This document shows positions 27,434 to 37,418 of a stretch of DNA of 64,000 nt, piece after piece (position 1 is the stretch's first letter; every line of letters starts with the position of its first letter). Made by a program: the position numbers and the translations under genes. The notes beneath the pieces are model-generated. The model had not been told where the DNA came from, ran no database searches, and saw only the letters and a program-made list of their open reading frames with translations. The stretch is from Sphingomonas faeni (GTDB taxonomy: Bacteria > Pseudomonadota > Alphaproteobacteria > Sphingomonadales > Sphingomonadaceae): NCBI RefSeq assembly GCF_023195535.1, contig NZ_JALPNF010000001.1:434001-498000 (forward strand), in the 5' to 3' direction.

Positions 27434-27907
27434 ATGCCCGATAAAGTGGATCACGCCAGTGAGATCGACCAGTTCGACCGCCGCATCATCGACCTTCTGC
27501 GCGACGACGGCCGGATGTCCGTCGCCGAACTCGCGCGTCGCGTCGGATTGTCGAAGACGCCCTGCCAGGTCCGGCTCAAACGCCTGCTCGATCAGGGCTA
27601 TATCCGCGGGTTCCGCGCGGTGCTCGATCCGGTCAAGCTCGGGGTCGATCACATCGCCTTCACCGAGGTGAAGCTGTCCGACACGCGCGAGGCGGCGCTC
27701 GACGCGTTCCGCCGTGCGGTGCTCGCGATCCGCGAGGTCGAGGAATGCCACATGATCGCCAGCAGCTTCGACTATCTGCTGAAGGTCCGCACGCCCGACA
27801 TCCGCCGCTACCGCGAGGTGCTGGGCGAGCGGATCTCGAGCCTGCCGCACGTCGCGAGCACCTCGACCTTCGTCGCGATGGAGACGATCCGCGACGGCGC
27901 GATGTAG
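27434..27907 (+). CDS. putR: Lrp/AsnC-family regulator, probable proline-responsive activator of putA
   Basis: A 157-residue protein with an N-terminal AsnC-type helix-turn-helix (DQFDRRIIDLLRDDGRMSVAELARRVGLSKTPCQVRLKRL) and a C-terminal RAM ligand-binding/oligomerisation domain (VKLGVDHIAFTEVKL ... ECHMIASSFDYLLKVRTPD). It is divergent from putA with 117 bases between the starts. In alphaproteobacteria such a divergent Lrp-type gene (PutR) activates putA in response to proline. The name is assigned from this arrangement and from the absence of a DNA-binding domain in PutA. Confidence 0.88.
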   Translation: MPDKVDHASEIDQFDRRIIDLLRDDGRMSVAELARRVGLSKTPCQVRLKRLLDQGYIRGFRAVLDPVKLGVDHIAFTEVKLSDTREAALDAFRRAVLAIREVEECHMIASSFDYLLKVRTPDIRRYREVLGERISSLPHVASTSTFVAMETIRDGAM

Positions 27908-27972
27908 TCAGGCCCACATGGCAGGGATCTAGCCCGCCTCGACCTGCTACTGGCCGCGCACATCCGACCCGC

Positions 27973-29401
<1,429 letters not shown>

Positions 29402-30760
29402 ATGACTATGAACCGGCGCACGGCGCTCGTTACTGGCGCCGCGACGATCACCGGCGCCGCGCTTCTGGCCGCCTGTGCGACCGTGCCGCAACGCAGCGAT
29501 CCTCACCCCCCTTCGGCCTTCGTGACCGTCGTCGGACACGGCTTCGGACGCGACGGCAAGCCGTATCGCTATGCCGGGGCGAACATCTGGTACGGCGCGT
29601 GGCTCGGTGCGGATACCGCGTACGGCAACCGTGCACGGCTCGCGCGCGAGCTGGACCGATTGAAGGCACTTGGCGTCCGTAACCTCCGCATTCTCGGTTC
29701 GGCCGAATTGTCACCGCTCAAGAACTCGATCACCCCCGGTTTCCGCGACAAGACCGCGACCTATAACGAGGATCTGCTCAAGGGCCTCGACTGGACGCTC
29801 GCCGAGATGGCTAAGCGCGACATGACCGGCGTGATCTACCTCACCAACTTCTGGGAATGGTCGGGCGGGATGATGACGTATCTGTCGTGGGTCAACGGCG
29901 GCAAGTACATCAACATGAACGACCCGGCACATCCGTGGCCCGAGTTCGCCGACTGGAACGCCGCGTTCTACACCAGCGGCCAGGCTCAGGCGATGTACCG
30001 CGACTATATCCGTGCGGTCGTCTCGCGGACCAACAGCGTCACCGGCATGGCGTATTCCGCCGACCCGACGATCATGGCATGGCAGCTCGCCAACGAACCG
30101 CGCCCGGCCGGGTCGGACAAGGTGGCGGTGCCCAACCTATCGCACTTCTACCGCTGGGTCGACGAGACCGCACGGTACATCAAGACGCTCGATCCCAACC
30201 ACCTCGTCTCGACCGGGTCGGAAGGGCTGAAGGGTTCGATCGAGCGCGAGGACGTCGTGCTCGCCGCGCACAAGTCGCCGTCGATCGACTACCTCACCGC
30301 GCATATCTGGCCGAACAACTGGACCTGGATGGACGCGGACAATCTCGCCGGCACCTATGACGCCGGCGCGGCGAAGGTGGCCGACTATATTGACGCGCAT
30401 ATCCGGCTCGCCACGACGCTCGGCAAGCCGCTGGTGATCGAGGAGTTCGGCTACCCGCGCGACGGCCAGGCCGCCTATGATCCGTTCATCGCGACCGAAT
30501 ACAAGGACCGCTTCTACCGCCAGATCTATGCCGCGGTCGAAGCCAATGCGAAGGCTGGCGGGCCGCTCGCGGGCTCCAATTTCTGGGCGTGGAACGGCGA
30601 GGCGCGGACCAGCCATGCCGACCATCGGTTCCAGCGCGGCGACCTCGGCTATATGGGTGACCCCCCCCACGAACCGCAGGGCTGGTATGGCGTATTCGAC
30701 AGCGACGTGTCGACGCAGGCCGTGATTCGCGCCCACGCTGCCGCGATGGCCAAGCTGTAA
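29402..30760 (+). CDS. GH5 (subfamily 7-like) endo-beta-1,4-mannanase, lipoprotein
   Basis: A 452-residue protein. The N-terminus has a twin arginine (NRRTALV) and a lipobox LLAAC at residues 24-28, so export by Tat or Sec and lipid anchoring are predicted. The GH5 barrel shows the acid/base Glu232 in WQLANEPR and the nucleophile Glu348 in VIEEFGYPRD, with AHIWPNNWTW between them, a pattern typical of GH5_7 mannanases. It cleaves internal beta-1,4-mannosidic bonds in mannan or glucomannan at the cell surface or periplasm. It is the first gene of a five-gene operon, with a G-rich Shine-Dalgarno six bases upstream. Its stop overlaps the next start (TAATG). Confidence 0.92.
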   Translation: MTMNRRTALVTGAATITGAALLAACATVPQRSDPHPPSAFVTVVGHGFGRDGKPYRYAGANIWYGAWLGADTAYGNRARLARELDRLKALGVRNLRILGSAELSPLKNSITPGFRDKTATYNEDLLKGLDWTLAEMAKRDMTGVIYLTNFWEWSGGMMTYLSWVNGGKYINMNDPAHPWPEFADWNAAFYTSGQAQAMYRDYIRAVVSRTNSVTGMAYSADPTIMAWQLANEPRPAGSDKVAVPNLSHFYRWVDETARYIKTLDPNHLVSTGSEGLKGSIEREDVVLAAHKSPSIDYLTAHIWPNNWTWMDADNLAGTYDAGAAKVADYIDAHIRLATTLGKPLVIEEFGYPRDGQAAYDPFIATEYKDRFYRQIYAAVEANAKAGGPLAGSNFWAWNGEARTSHADHRFQRGDLGYMGDPPHEPQGWYGVFDSDVSTQAVIRAHAAAMAKL

Positions 30761-31767
30761 TGCTCAACCGACGCGAAACGCTGGGCATGACCGCAGCGCT
30801 CGGCCTGCTCCACGGCGTCCCCGCGCTGGCAGCAATCCCGAACCGCCGCCTGAGCAATCCGAACGCCTCGCCCGCAGCACGCACGCTCTACGCGTATCTC
30901 TGGAGCCAATACGGCAGGAAAACGCTGACCGGCCAGCAGGAGCAGGGCTCGGGCCCGACCAATCCGAACGGCGAACTCGACTATCTGAAGCGCGTGACCG
31001 GCAAGCTCCCGGCGATCCTCGGGCTCGACTATATCGACCCGCGCGACAACGCCGCGGTGAACGATCGCGCGACCGCCTGGGCGTCGTCGGGCGGCATCGT
31101 CACGCTGTGCTGGCATTGGGGCGCCCCCGACATCGGCACCGGCTATGAGAATTCGAAGAAGGATTTCGACGTCGTCGCCGCGCTAAGGCCCGGCACGCCG
31201 CAGAACGTCGCGATGATGCGCGACATGACCGAGGTCGCGCGTCTGTTGAAGGTCCTGCAAGACCGCGGCGTGCCCGTCCTGTGGCGCCCGTTCCACGAAT
31301 TCAGCGGCGACTGGTTCTGGTGGGGCAAGCACGGCCCCGACGCGTTCAAGGCCCTGTGGGCGCTGATGTACGACCAATTCACCCGCGTTCACCGTCTCGA
31401 CAATCTGATCTGGGTGCTCGGCTGGGCCGGACAGAATGTCGACCCCGCCTGGTATCCGGGACGCGCGACGGTCGATGTCGCGGGCGCGGATATCTACGCC
31501 AAAGACCACGGCAATCTCGCACCGATGTTCGCGCAGGTTAAGGCCACCGTCGGCGACACCCTGCCGATCTGCCTGCACGAGAACGGCCCCGTCCCCGACC
31601 CCGCATCGCTCGGCCCGACGTCCGACTGGCTCTGGTTCATGACTTGGCACACGCGCTGGCTGACCGGCACCGACCAGAACACGCCCGATCAACTGCGCCG
31701 CGATTTCGCATCTAAACGCTACATCACCAAGGACGAGCTTCCCGCATGGCTGAAGGTCAAGGCATGA
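30760..31767 (+). CDS. GH26 endo-beta-1,4-mannanase, exported
   Basis: A 335-residue protein with an N-terminal NRRETLGMTAALGLL segment and cleavage after PALAA, compatible with a Tat signal. The GH26 signature WRPFHEFSGDWFWWG holds the acid/base Glu at about residue 180. The nucleophile Glu at about 274 is in CLHENGPVP. GH26 enzymes are mostly endo- or exo-mannanases. Its combination with a GH5_7 mannanase in one operon suggests cleavage of different regions or lengths of the same mannan. It overlaps the GH5 stop by one base, and the following esterase by four bases. Confidence 0.92.
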   Translation: MLNRRETLGMTAALGLLHGVPALAAIPNRRLSNPNASPAARTLYAYLWSQYGRKTLTGQQEQGSGPTNPNGELDYLKRVTGKLPAILGLDYIDPRDNAAVNDRATAWASSGGIVTLCWHWGAPDIGTGYENSKKDFDVVAALRPGTPQNVAMMRDMTEVARLLKVLQDRGVPVLWRPFHEFSGDWFWWGKHGPDAFKALWALMYDQFTRVHRLDNLIWVLGWAGQNVDPAWYPGRATVDVAGADIYAKDHGNLAPMFAQVKATVGDTLPICLHENGPVPDPASLGPTSDWLWFMTWHTRWLTGTDQNTPDQLRRDFASKRYITKDELPAWLKVKA

Positions 31768-32861
31768 AGACGATCCTGGCGCTGCTCGGCGCAACATTAC
31801 TGGCGGCAAGTGCAGCGGTCGCGCAGCCGGCAACGATCGCGCTCGTCGTGACAAAGCCGGGCGCCCCGCTCCCGCTCCACATCGGCGGCCGCGTCGAGCG
31901 CACCGCCGGTGGCTACGCGCGCCAATGGCCGGGTACCTATTTCGAGGCGGCGTTCAGCGGCCCCGCCGTCATGCTGAAGATCGGCGAAGGCGAGGTCATC
32001 CTCCGCGTCTCGGTCGACGGCGCCACGGTCGCCAAACTCGTCAAGCCGAAGCCGGGCACCTACCGCATCGCCGGGCTTGGCCGCGGCCGCCATAGCATCC
32101 GCGTCGACGTAGCCAGCGAAAGCCAGGCCGCCTCGACCGTCTTCGGCGGCTTCTACGCCGACCAGCGAACACGTGCCCTCCCCGCCCGCGCCCGTACCCG
32201 CCAGATCGAATTCATCGGCGACTCCCACACCGTCGGCTACGGCAACATCGCCACCAAGCGCGACTGCACGCAGGACGAGGTCTGGGCGACCACCGACACC
32301 TCGCTCGCGGTGCCCGCGCTTACCGCGCGCCGCTATGGCGCCGATTACCAGGTCAACGCGATCTCGGGTCGCGGCATCGTCCGCAATTACGACGGCTCGC
32401 CGGGCGATACCGTCCCCACCGCCTACCCGTTCACGCTGTTCGACAAGGCCAAGCGTTACGCCGACCCGGCCTGGCACCCGAGCCTGTTTGTCATCGCGCT
32501 CGGCACCAACGACTTCACCACCCCGCTGAAGGCCACCGAACCGTGGAAGACGCGCGACGCGCTCCACGCGGCTTACGAAACGCGTTACGTCGACTTCGTG
32601 AAGCAGCTTCGCGCGCGCAATCCCGACGCGGATGTCGTCCTCTGGGCGACCGACATGGCGGACGGCGAGATCGCCGCGGAGGTCGGCAAGGTCGCCGCGC
32701 GCCTTAAGGCCGAAGGCGCCCGCGACATCGCGTTCATCCCCGTCACCGGCCTCGCCTTCAGCGGCTGCCACGCTCACCCTTCGACCGCGGACGACGCCCG
32801 GATCGCGACCGCACTCGCCGGGTATATCGACGCGCATCCGACGCTGTGGTCGCAAGAATAA
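31764..32861 (+). CDS. CE2-type carbohydrate esterase (SGNH fold), exported
   Basis: 365 residues from ATG 31764, which overlaps the GH26 stop as ATGA. A signal peptide (KTILALLGATLLAASAAVAQ) is followed by an N-terminal beta-sandwich (about 25-140) and an SGNH domain. The latter has EFIGDSHTVGYG with Ser154, IALGTNDF and the C-terminal GCHAHPSTADDARIA with the catalytic His. This two-domain layout is that of family CE2 deacetylases, which remove acetyl groups from glucomannan or xylan and may also bind cellulose or glucan. Deacetylation of mannan for the preceding mannanases is the natural inference. Confidence 0.87.
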   Translation: MKTILALLGATLLAASAAVAQPATIALVVTKPGAPLPLHIGGRVERTAGGYARQWPGTYFEAAFSGPAVMLKIGEGEVILRVSVDGATVAKLVKPKPGTYRIAGLGRGRHSIRVDVASESQAASTVFGGFYADQRTRALPARARTRQIEFIGDSHTVGYGNIATKRDCTQDEVWATTDTSLAVPALTARRYGADYQVNAISGRGIVRNYDGSPGDTVPTAYPFTLFDKAKRYADPAWHPSLFVIALGTNDFTTPLKATEPWKTRDALHAAYETRYVDFVKQLRARNPDADVVLWATDMADGEIAAEVGKVAARLKAEGARDIAFIPVTGLAFSGCHAHPSTADDARIATALAGYIDAHPTLWSQE

Positions 32862-32874
32862 GCAAATGATTTGC
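32862..32874. promoter_or_regulatory. palindrome GCAAATGATTTGC upstream of GH3
   Basis: A perfect inverted repeat GCAAAT-G-ATTTGC begins at the base after the esterase stop, 74 bases before the GH3 start. It is one base shorter than the palindrome before GH2. With the 87-base gap it suggests that GH3-GH9 have an internal, separately controlled promoter. Confidence 0.5.
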
Positions 32875-32948
32875 ATCGTGTTACCGCAACCACGTAGCAC
32901 GGCAACCAAGGTGCGGACCGGGGTCGCGTACCATCCGGGGAGAGTATG

Positions 32949-35498
32949 ATGTCGGCAGGGTTTTCCACGTTCACGATCGCGCTGTTGCTGCAATCGGCCG
33001 CGACACCTCTTCCTGCGCCGGTCAAGCCTGCCCCGATCGCGCCCGCCAAGCTGTCGGCGGTCGCGCACCCCGAGCTTTGGCCGACCGCCACCGCGCGTCC
33101 CTCGCGCGATCCGAAGGTCGAGGCGCGGATCGACGCGATCATGAAACGCATGTCGGTCGCGGACAAGATCGGCCAGCTGATCCAGGTCGACATCGCCAGC
33201 ATTACGCCCGACGACCTGCGCACCTACAAGCTCGGCTCGATCCTCAACGGCGGCAATGCCGGCCCCGGCGGCAACGACCTCGCGCCGCCGGTCGAATGGC
33301 TCAAACTCGCCGACGAATATTACGACGCGTCGATGGCGCGCAGCGACGGCCGCCCCGCGATCCCGGTGATCTGGGGCACCGACGCGGTCCACGGCAACAA
33401 CAACATCCCCGGCGCGACGCTCTTCCCGCACAATATCGGGCTGGGCGCAGCGCGCGACCGCGACCTGATGCGCGAGATCGGCCACGTCACCGCGATCGAG
33501 ACCGCCGCCGCCGGCATCGACTGGACCTTCGCGCCAACGCTCGCCGTCGTCCGCGACGATCGCTGGGGCCGTACTTACGAGAGTTATTCGGAAGAGCCGA
33601 CCGTGCAGGCGGATTATGCCGGTGCGCTGATCGACGGCATCCAGGGCAAGGTCGGCACCAAGGAGTTCCTCGCTCCGGACCACGTCATCGCGACCACCAA
33701 GCATTTCCTTGGCGACGGCGGCACCGGCGGTCGCGACCAGGGCGACGCGCTGATCCCCGAAACCACGCTGCGCGATATCCACCTCGGCGGCTACCCGGCC
33801 GCGATCGAGGCCGGCACGCAATCGGTGATGGCCAGCTTCTCGAGCTGGAACGGCGCCAAGATGCACGGCAACAAGAGCCTGCTGACCGGCGTACTCAAGG
33901 ACCGCCTGCACTTCGATGGCTTTGTGGTCGGCGACTGGAACGGCCACGGCCAGGTCGACGGCTGCAGCAACGAGAGTTGCGCCGCGGCGATCAACGCCGG
34001 GCTCGACATGTTCATGTATTCGGGCTCCGGCTGGAAGACGCTCTACGACAACACGCTGAAGCAGGCGCAGTCGGGCGAGATCCCCGCCGCACGCCTCGAC
34101 GACGCGGTCCGCCGCATCCTCCGCGTGAAAATCCGCGCCGGCACGTTCGATCGCGGTCGCCCGTCGTCGCGCAACCTCGCCGGCAAGATGACCCTCATCG
34201 GTGCCGCCGATCACCGCGCAATCGCACGGCGTGCAGTGGCCGAGTCGATGGTCCTGCTCAAGAACGAAGGCGGCCTGCTCCCGCTGAAACCCTCCGCCAA
34301 CATCCTCGTCGCGGGCGGAGGTGCGGACAACATTCCGCAACAGGCCGGCGGCTGGTCGCTGACGTGGCAGGGCGGCGGCACCACCAACGCGAACTTCCCC
34401 AATGCCGAGACGATCTGGTCCGGCATCAGCACCGCGGTCAAGGACGCCGGCGGCACCGCGACGCTGTCGGCGGACGGCAGCTTCGCCAAGAAGCCCGACG
34501 CGGCGATCGTCGTGTTCGGCGAACAACCCTATGCTGAGTTCAAGGGCGACCGCCCGAACCTCGAATACAGCGCCGAGGACAAGTCCGACCTCGAACTCCT
34601 GCGCAAATTGAAGGCAGCAGGCGTGCCGGTCGTGGCGGTGTTCCTGTCGGGCCGCCCGCTCTGGGTGAACGCCGAACTGAACGCCTCCGATGCGTTCGTC
34701 GCGGCGTTCCTGCCGGGCAGCGAAGGCGGCGGCGTCGCCGACGTACTGTTCCGCAAGAAGGACGGCAGCGTCGCCAACGACTTCCGCGGCAAGCTCAGTT
34801 TCTCCTGGCCGAAGCGCCCCGACCAGTATGTCCTCAACCGCTCCGATCCCGGCTACGACCCGTTGTTCGCATTCGGCTATGGCCTCAGCTACGCCAAGCC
34901 GGGCACCGTCCCCAAGCTCGACGAAACCCGCCCTGCCGGCATGGCCGCATCGTCGAACGGCACGATCTTCGGCAAGGGCCGCGTTCCCGAGGGCTGGTCG
35001 CTCACCCTGGTCGAGCAGGACCAGTCGAAGGTCCGCCTGCTTGGCGTTAACGCGACGACCGCGACCAAGCGCCTCACCGCCTCCGCAGTCGATCGCCGTC
35101 GCCAGGAGGACGCGCGTTCGCTCGTCTGGACCGGTGGCGCTGCGGACGCCCGCGTCGAGGCCTCGGGCCCGCTCGACCTCACGCGCGAGAGCAATGGCGA
35201 GCTGAGCATCGTCGTCGACGTCCGCGTCGATCGCGCGGGCAGCGCACCGGTCGGTCTCGGCATGGTCAGCAACGACGGCAAGGCCGTGACGGTGCCGATC
35301 ACCAAGACGCTCGCGGCGGGCAAGCCCGGCGATTGGCAACAGGTGATCGTCCCGCTGCAATGCTTCGCCAAGCGCGGCATCGACATGGCGCACGTCACCG
35401 CGCCGTTCGTGATCGCCACCGACGGCAAGCTCGGCCTGTCGATCTCCGACGTGAAGATCGACTCCGCGCCCGTGCCGATGACGAAGTGCGGCGATTGA
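32949..35498 (+). CDS. exported GH3 exo-beta-glucosidase (ExoP-type glucan glucohydrolase)
   Basis: About 849 residues; the second of two adjacent ATGs is chosen for its spacing from GGGGAGAG. A signal-like N-terminus and a proline-rich linker precede the GH3 barrel (DKIGQLIQVDIASI, KHFLGDGGTGGRDQGD) with the nucleophile Asp at about residue 329 in GFVVGDWNGHG. The alpha/beta sandwich domain has LLKNEGGLLPL and VVFGEQPYAE. A C-terminal beta domain of about 170 residues is typical of ExoP-type enzymes that release glucose from beta-1,3/1,4-glucan oligomers. In this operon it would process gluco-oligosaccharides from glucomannan or cellulose. Confidence 0.92.
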   Translation: MSAGFSTFTIALLLQSAATPLPAPVKPAPIAPAKLSAVAHPELWPTATARPSRDPKVEARIDAIMKRMSVADKIGQLIQVDIASITPDDLRTYKLGSILNGGNAGPGGNDLAPPVEWLKLADEYYDASMARSDGRPAIPVIWGTDAVHGNNNIPGATLFPHNIGLGAARDRDLMREIGHVTAIETAAAGIDWTFAPTLAVVRDDRWGRTYESYSEEPTVQADYAGALIDGIQGKVGTKEFLAPDHVIATTKHFLGDGGTGGRDQGDALIPETTLRDIHLGGYPAAIEAGTQSVMASFSSWNGAKMHGNKSLLTGVLKDRLHFDGFVVGDWNGHGQVDGCSNESCAAAINAGLDMFMYSGSGWKTLYDNTLKQAQSGEIPAARLDDAVRRILRVKIRAGTFDRGRPSSRNLAGKMTLIGAADHRAIARRAVAESMVLLKNEGGLLPLKPSANILVAGGGADNIPQQAGGWSLTWQGGGTTNANFPNAETIWSGISTAVKDAGGTATLSADGSFAKKPDAAIVVFGEQPYAEFKGDRPNLEYSAEDKSDLELLRKLKAAGVPVVAVFLSGRPLWVNAELNASDAFVAAFLPGSEGGGVADVLFRKKDGSVANDFRGKLSFSWPKRPDQYVLNRSDPGYDPLFAFGYGLSYAKPGTVPKLDETRPAGMAASSNGTIFGKGRVPEGWSLTLVEQDQSKVRLLGVNATTATKRLTASAVDRRRQEDARSLVWTGGAADARVEASGPLDLTRESNGELSIVVDVRVDRAGSAPVGLGMVSNDGKAVTVPITKTLAAGKPGDWQQVIVPLQCFAKRGIDMAHVTAPFVIATDGKLGLSISDVKIDSAPVPMTKCGD

Positions 35499-37336
35499 GC
35501 CGGCTCCTTCTGGGTGCGGCGGCCGTCCTGCTGACGACCGCCGCCACGCAAGCCCCGCCCGCACCGATCCGGATCGACCAGGCCGGATTCGAGACGACCG
35601 GCCCCAAGCTCGCGGTCCTGCCATCTGCGCAGACGAAACCGCTCGGATGGACGCTCACCGACGCGCGCGGCAAGATCGTCGCGTCGGGGCAGACGGTACC
35701 GGTCGGTCCCGATACAGCCTCGGTCGAAAGCGTCCACCGGATCGACTTCGGCACGTTCCACACGCCCGGCACCGGCTATCGCCTCCACGTCGGCACGGAC
35801 GCCAGCCACCCCTTCGCGATCGCCGACCGTCCGTTCGCGCGCGTGGCAACCGCGGCAATGGCGTTCTTCTACCAGCAGCGCAGCGGCGTTCCGATCCTGG
35901 CTGCGTACGTCGAACGCAAGGACCTCGCCCGCCCCGCCGGCCATGCCCCCGACATCGCCACCTGCTTTGCCGGCGTCGACCAGAAGGGCGTCCAATGGCC
36001 CGGGTGCAACTACAAGCTCGACGCGACCGGCGGCTGGTACGACGCCGGCGACCACGGCAAATACGTCGTCAACGGCGGCGTCTCGACCTGGACCCTGCTC
36101 GACCTTCACGAAAGGTTAGCCGCGTTCGGAGACGCCACCGCGTTCGCCGACGGCCACCTCGCGCTGCCCGAACGCACCAACGGCAAGGACGACCTGCTCG
36201 ACGAAGCGCGCGTCGAAGTCGCCTTCCTCTTGGCAATGCAAATCCCAGACGGGACACGTCTAGCCGTCGCGCCCGACGCTGGCGTCGCGGGCAAGACCAT
36301 CACCCGGTTCGCGACGATCGACGCGAGCGGGCTGGTCCACACCAAGATCGCCGACGAGAACTGGACCGGGCTTCCGACAGCGCCCGCCGACGACCGCCGG
36401 ACCCGATTCCTCTATCCGCCCTCGACCGCGGCGACGCTCAATATGGTCGGGGTCGCAGCACAATGCGCGCGGGTCTGGCGGACGATCGACCCCGGCTTTG
36501 CCGCCAGGTGCCTCACCGCCGCACGCCGCGGTTGGGCTGCGGCGCTGCGGCATCCCGACCTGCTCACCAGCTCGGACTTCACCGGAAGCGGCGGCTATGG
36601 CGACCCCGACGTCCGCGACGAATTCACCTTTGCCGCGGCACAGCTCTACGCGACGACCCGCGAATCCGCGTTTCTCGATCGCCTGCGCAGTGACGGCTTC
36701 TTCACCGATCCCGGTACGGATATCGGCTGGGGCTCGCTGAAACTGGCCGGTGCGCTGACGCTCGCGACCCTGCCCGACGCGCTGCCCGCGCACGATCGCG
36801 CCAAGCTCCGCAGCCGTATCACCGCGCTCGCCGACGGCTTCGTCGCCGATGGCAAGCGCAGCGGCTATGGCATACCCTTTGGTGGTACCAACTACCCCTG
36901 GGGCTCGAGCAGTTCGATCCTCAACCGCGCGATCGTGCTCGGCGTCGCGTGGCAGATCGACCGCAAGCCCGCCTACCGCGACGCGGTGGTATCGAGCCTC
37001 GACTATATCCTCGGCCGCAACCCGCTCGACCGGTCCTACGTCACTGGCATCGGCACGCGCCCGATGCAGCACCCGCATCACCGCTTCTGGGCGGCCGCAG
37101 CAGACAAGCGCTACCCCGCGCCACCCACCGGCGTGCTCTCAGGCGGTCCTAACTCGGCGGCCGCGAAAGAGCCCGGCCCGCTAAAGGGCTGTGCGCCGCA
37201 AACCTGCTGGATCGACGACTACCGCGCCTTCACCGTCAACGAAGTCGCGATCAACTGGAATGCCCCGCTGGTGTGGACCGCAGCGTTCCTGGACGCGACC
37301 CGCGCACGTTCCGATCCAGCCCTGCCGTCATCCTGA
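35486..37336 (+). CDS. exported GH9 endoglucanase with N-terminal Ig-like domain
   Basis: About 616 residues from GTG 35486, or TTG 35495, whose TTGA overlaps the GH3 stop. No ATG is available near the junction. A signal peptide (RLLLGAAAVLLTTAATQA) is followed by a CelD_N Ig-like domain (about 25-115) and the GH9 alpha/alpha-barrel. GGWYDAGDHGKYVVNGG holds the two catalytic-site aspartates near 186 and 189, and VNEVAINWNAPLVW the proton-donor Glu near 586. GH9 enzymes cut beta-1,4-glucan and are often active on glucomannan or xyloglucan. It is the last gene of the operon, followed by palindromic repeat family B. Confidence 0.9.
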   Translation: MRRLSRLLLGAAAVLLTTAATQAPPAPIRIDQAGFETTGPKLAVLPSAQTKPLGWTLTDARGKIVASGQTVPVGPDTASVESVHRIDFGTFHTPGTGYRLHVGTDASHPFAIADRPFARVATAAMAFFYQQRSGVPILAAYVERKDLARPAGHAPDIATCFAGVDQKGVQWPGCNYKLDATGGWYDAGDHGKYVVNGGVSTWTLLDLHERLAAFGDATAFADGHLALPERTNGKDDLLDEARVEVAFLLAMQIPDGTRLAVAPDAGVAGKTITRFATIDASGLVHTKIADENWTGLPTAPADDRRTRFLYPPSTAATLNMVGVAAQCARVWRTIDPGFAARCLTAARRGWAAALRHPDLLTSSDFTGSGGYGDPDVRDEFTFAAAQLYATTRESAFLDRLRSDGFFTDPGTDIGWGSLKLAGALTLATLPDALPAHDRAKLRSRITALADGFVADGKRSGYGIPFGGTNYPWGSSSSILNRAIVLGVAWQIDRKPAYRDAVVSSLDYILGRNPLDRSYVTGIGTRPMQHPHHRFWAAAADKRYPAPPTGVLSGGPNSAAAKEPGPLKGCAPQTCWIDDYRAFTVNEVAINWNAPLVWTAAFLDATRARSDPALPSS

Positions 37337-37406
37337 CGAAAGTCAGGACCCAGGATACCGAGCGGAGCATTCGCGGCTCTGGGTCCTGACTTTCGTCAGG
37401 ATGACG
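37326..37406. repeat. palindromic intergenic repeat, family B, copy 1 (possible terminator)
   Basis: Perfect 28-base arms at 37326-37353 and 37379-37406 begin CGTCATCCTGACGAAAGTCA. They are separated by 25 bases. A diverged copy lies at 52657-52740. Both copies sit at the end of convergent genes. The long hairpin may stop transcription from both sides or stabilise 3' ends; no T-run is present. Confidence 0.88.
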
Positions 37407-37418
37407 TACAATGTCTCG

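Noticed and set aside
31797..35624. 1275-codon minus-strand frame opposite the esterase and GH3
   Set aside because: Low-complexity composition and complete overlap with two well-supported genes.
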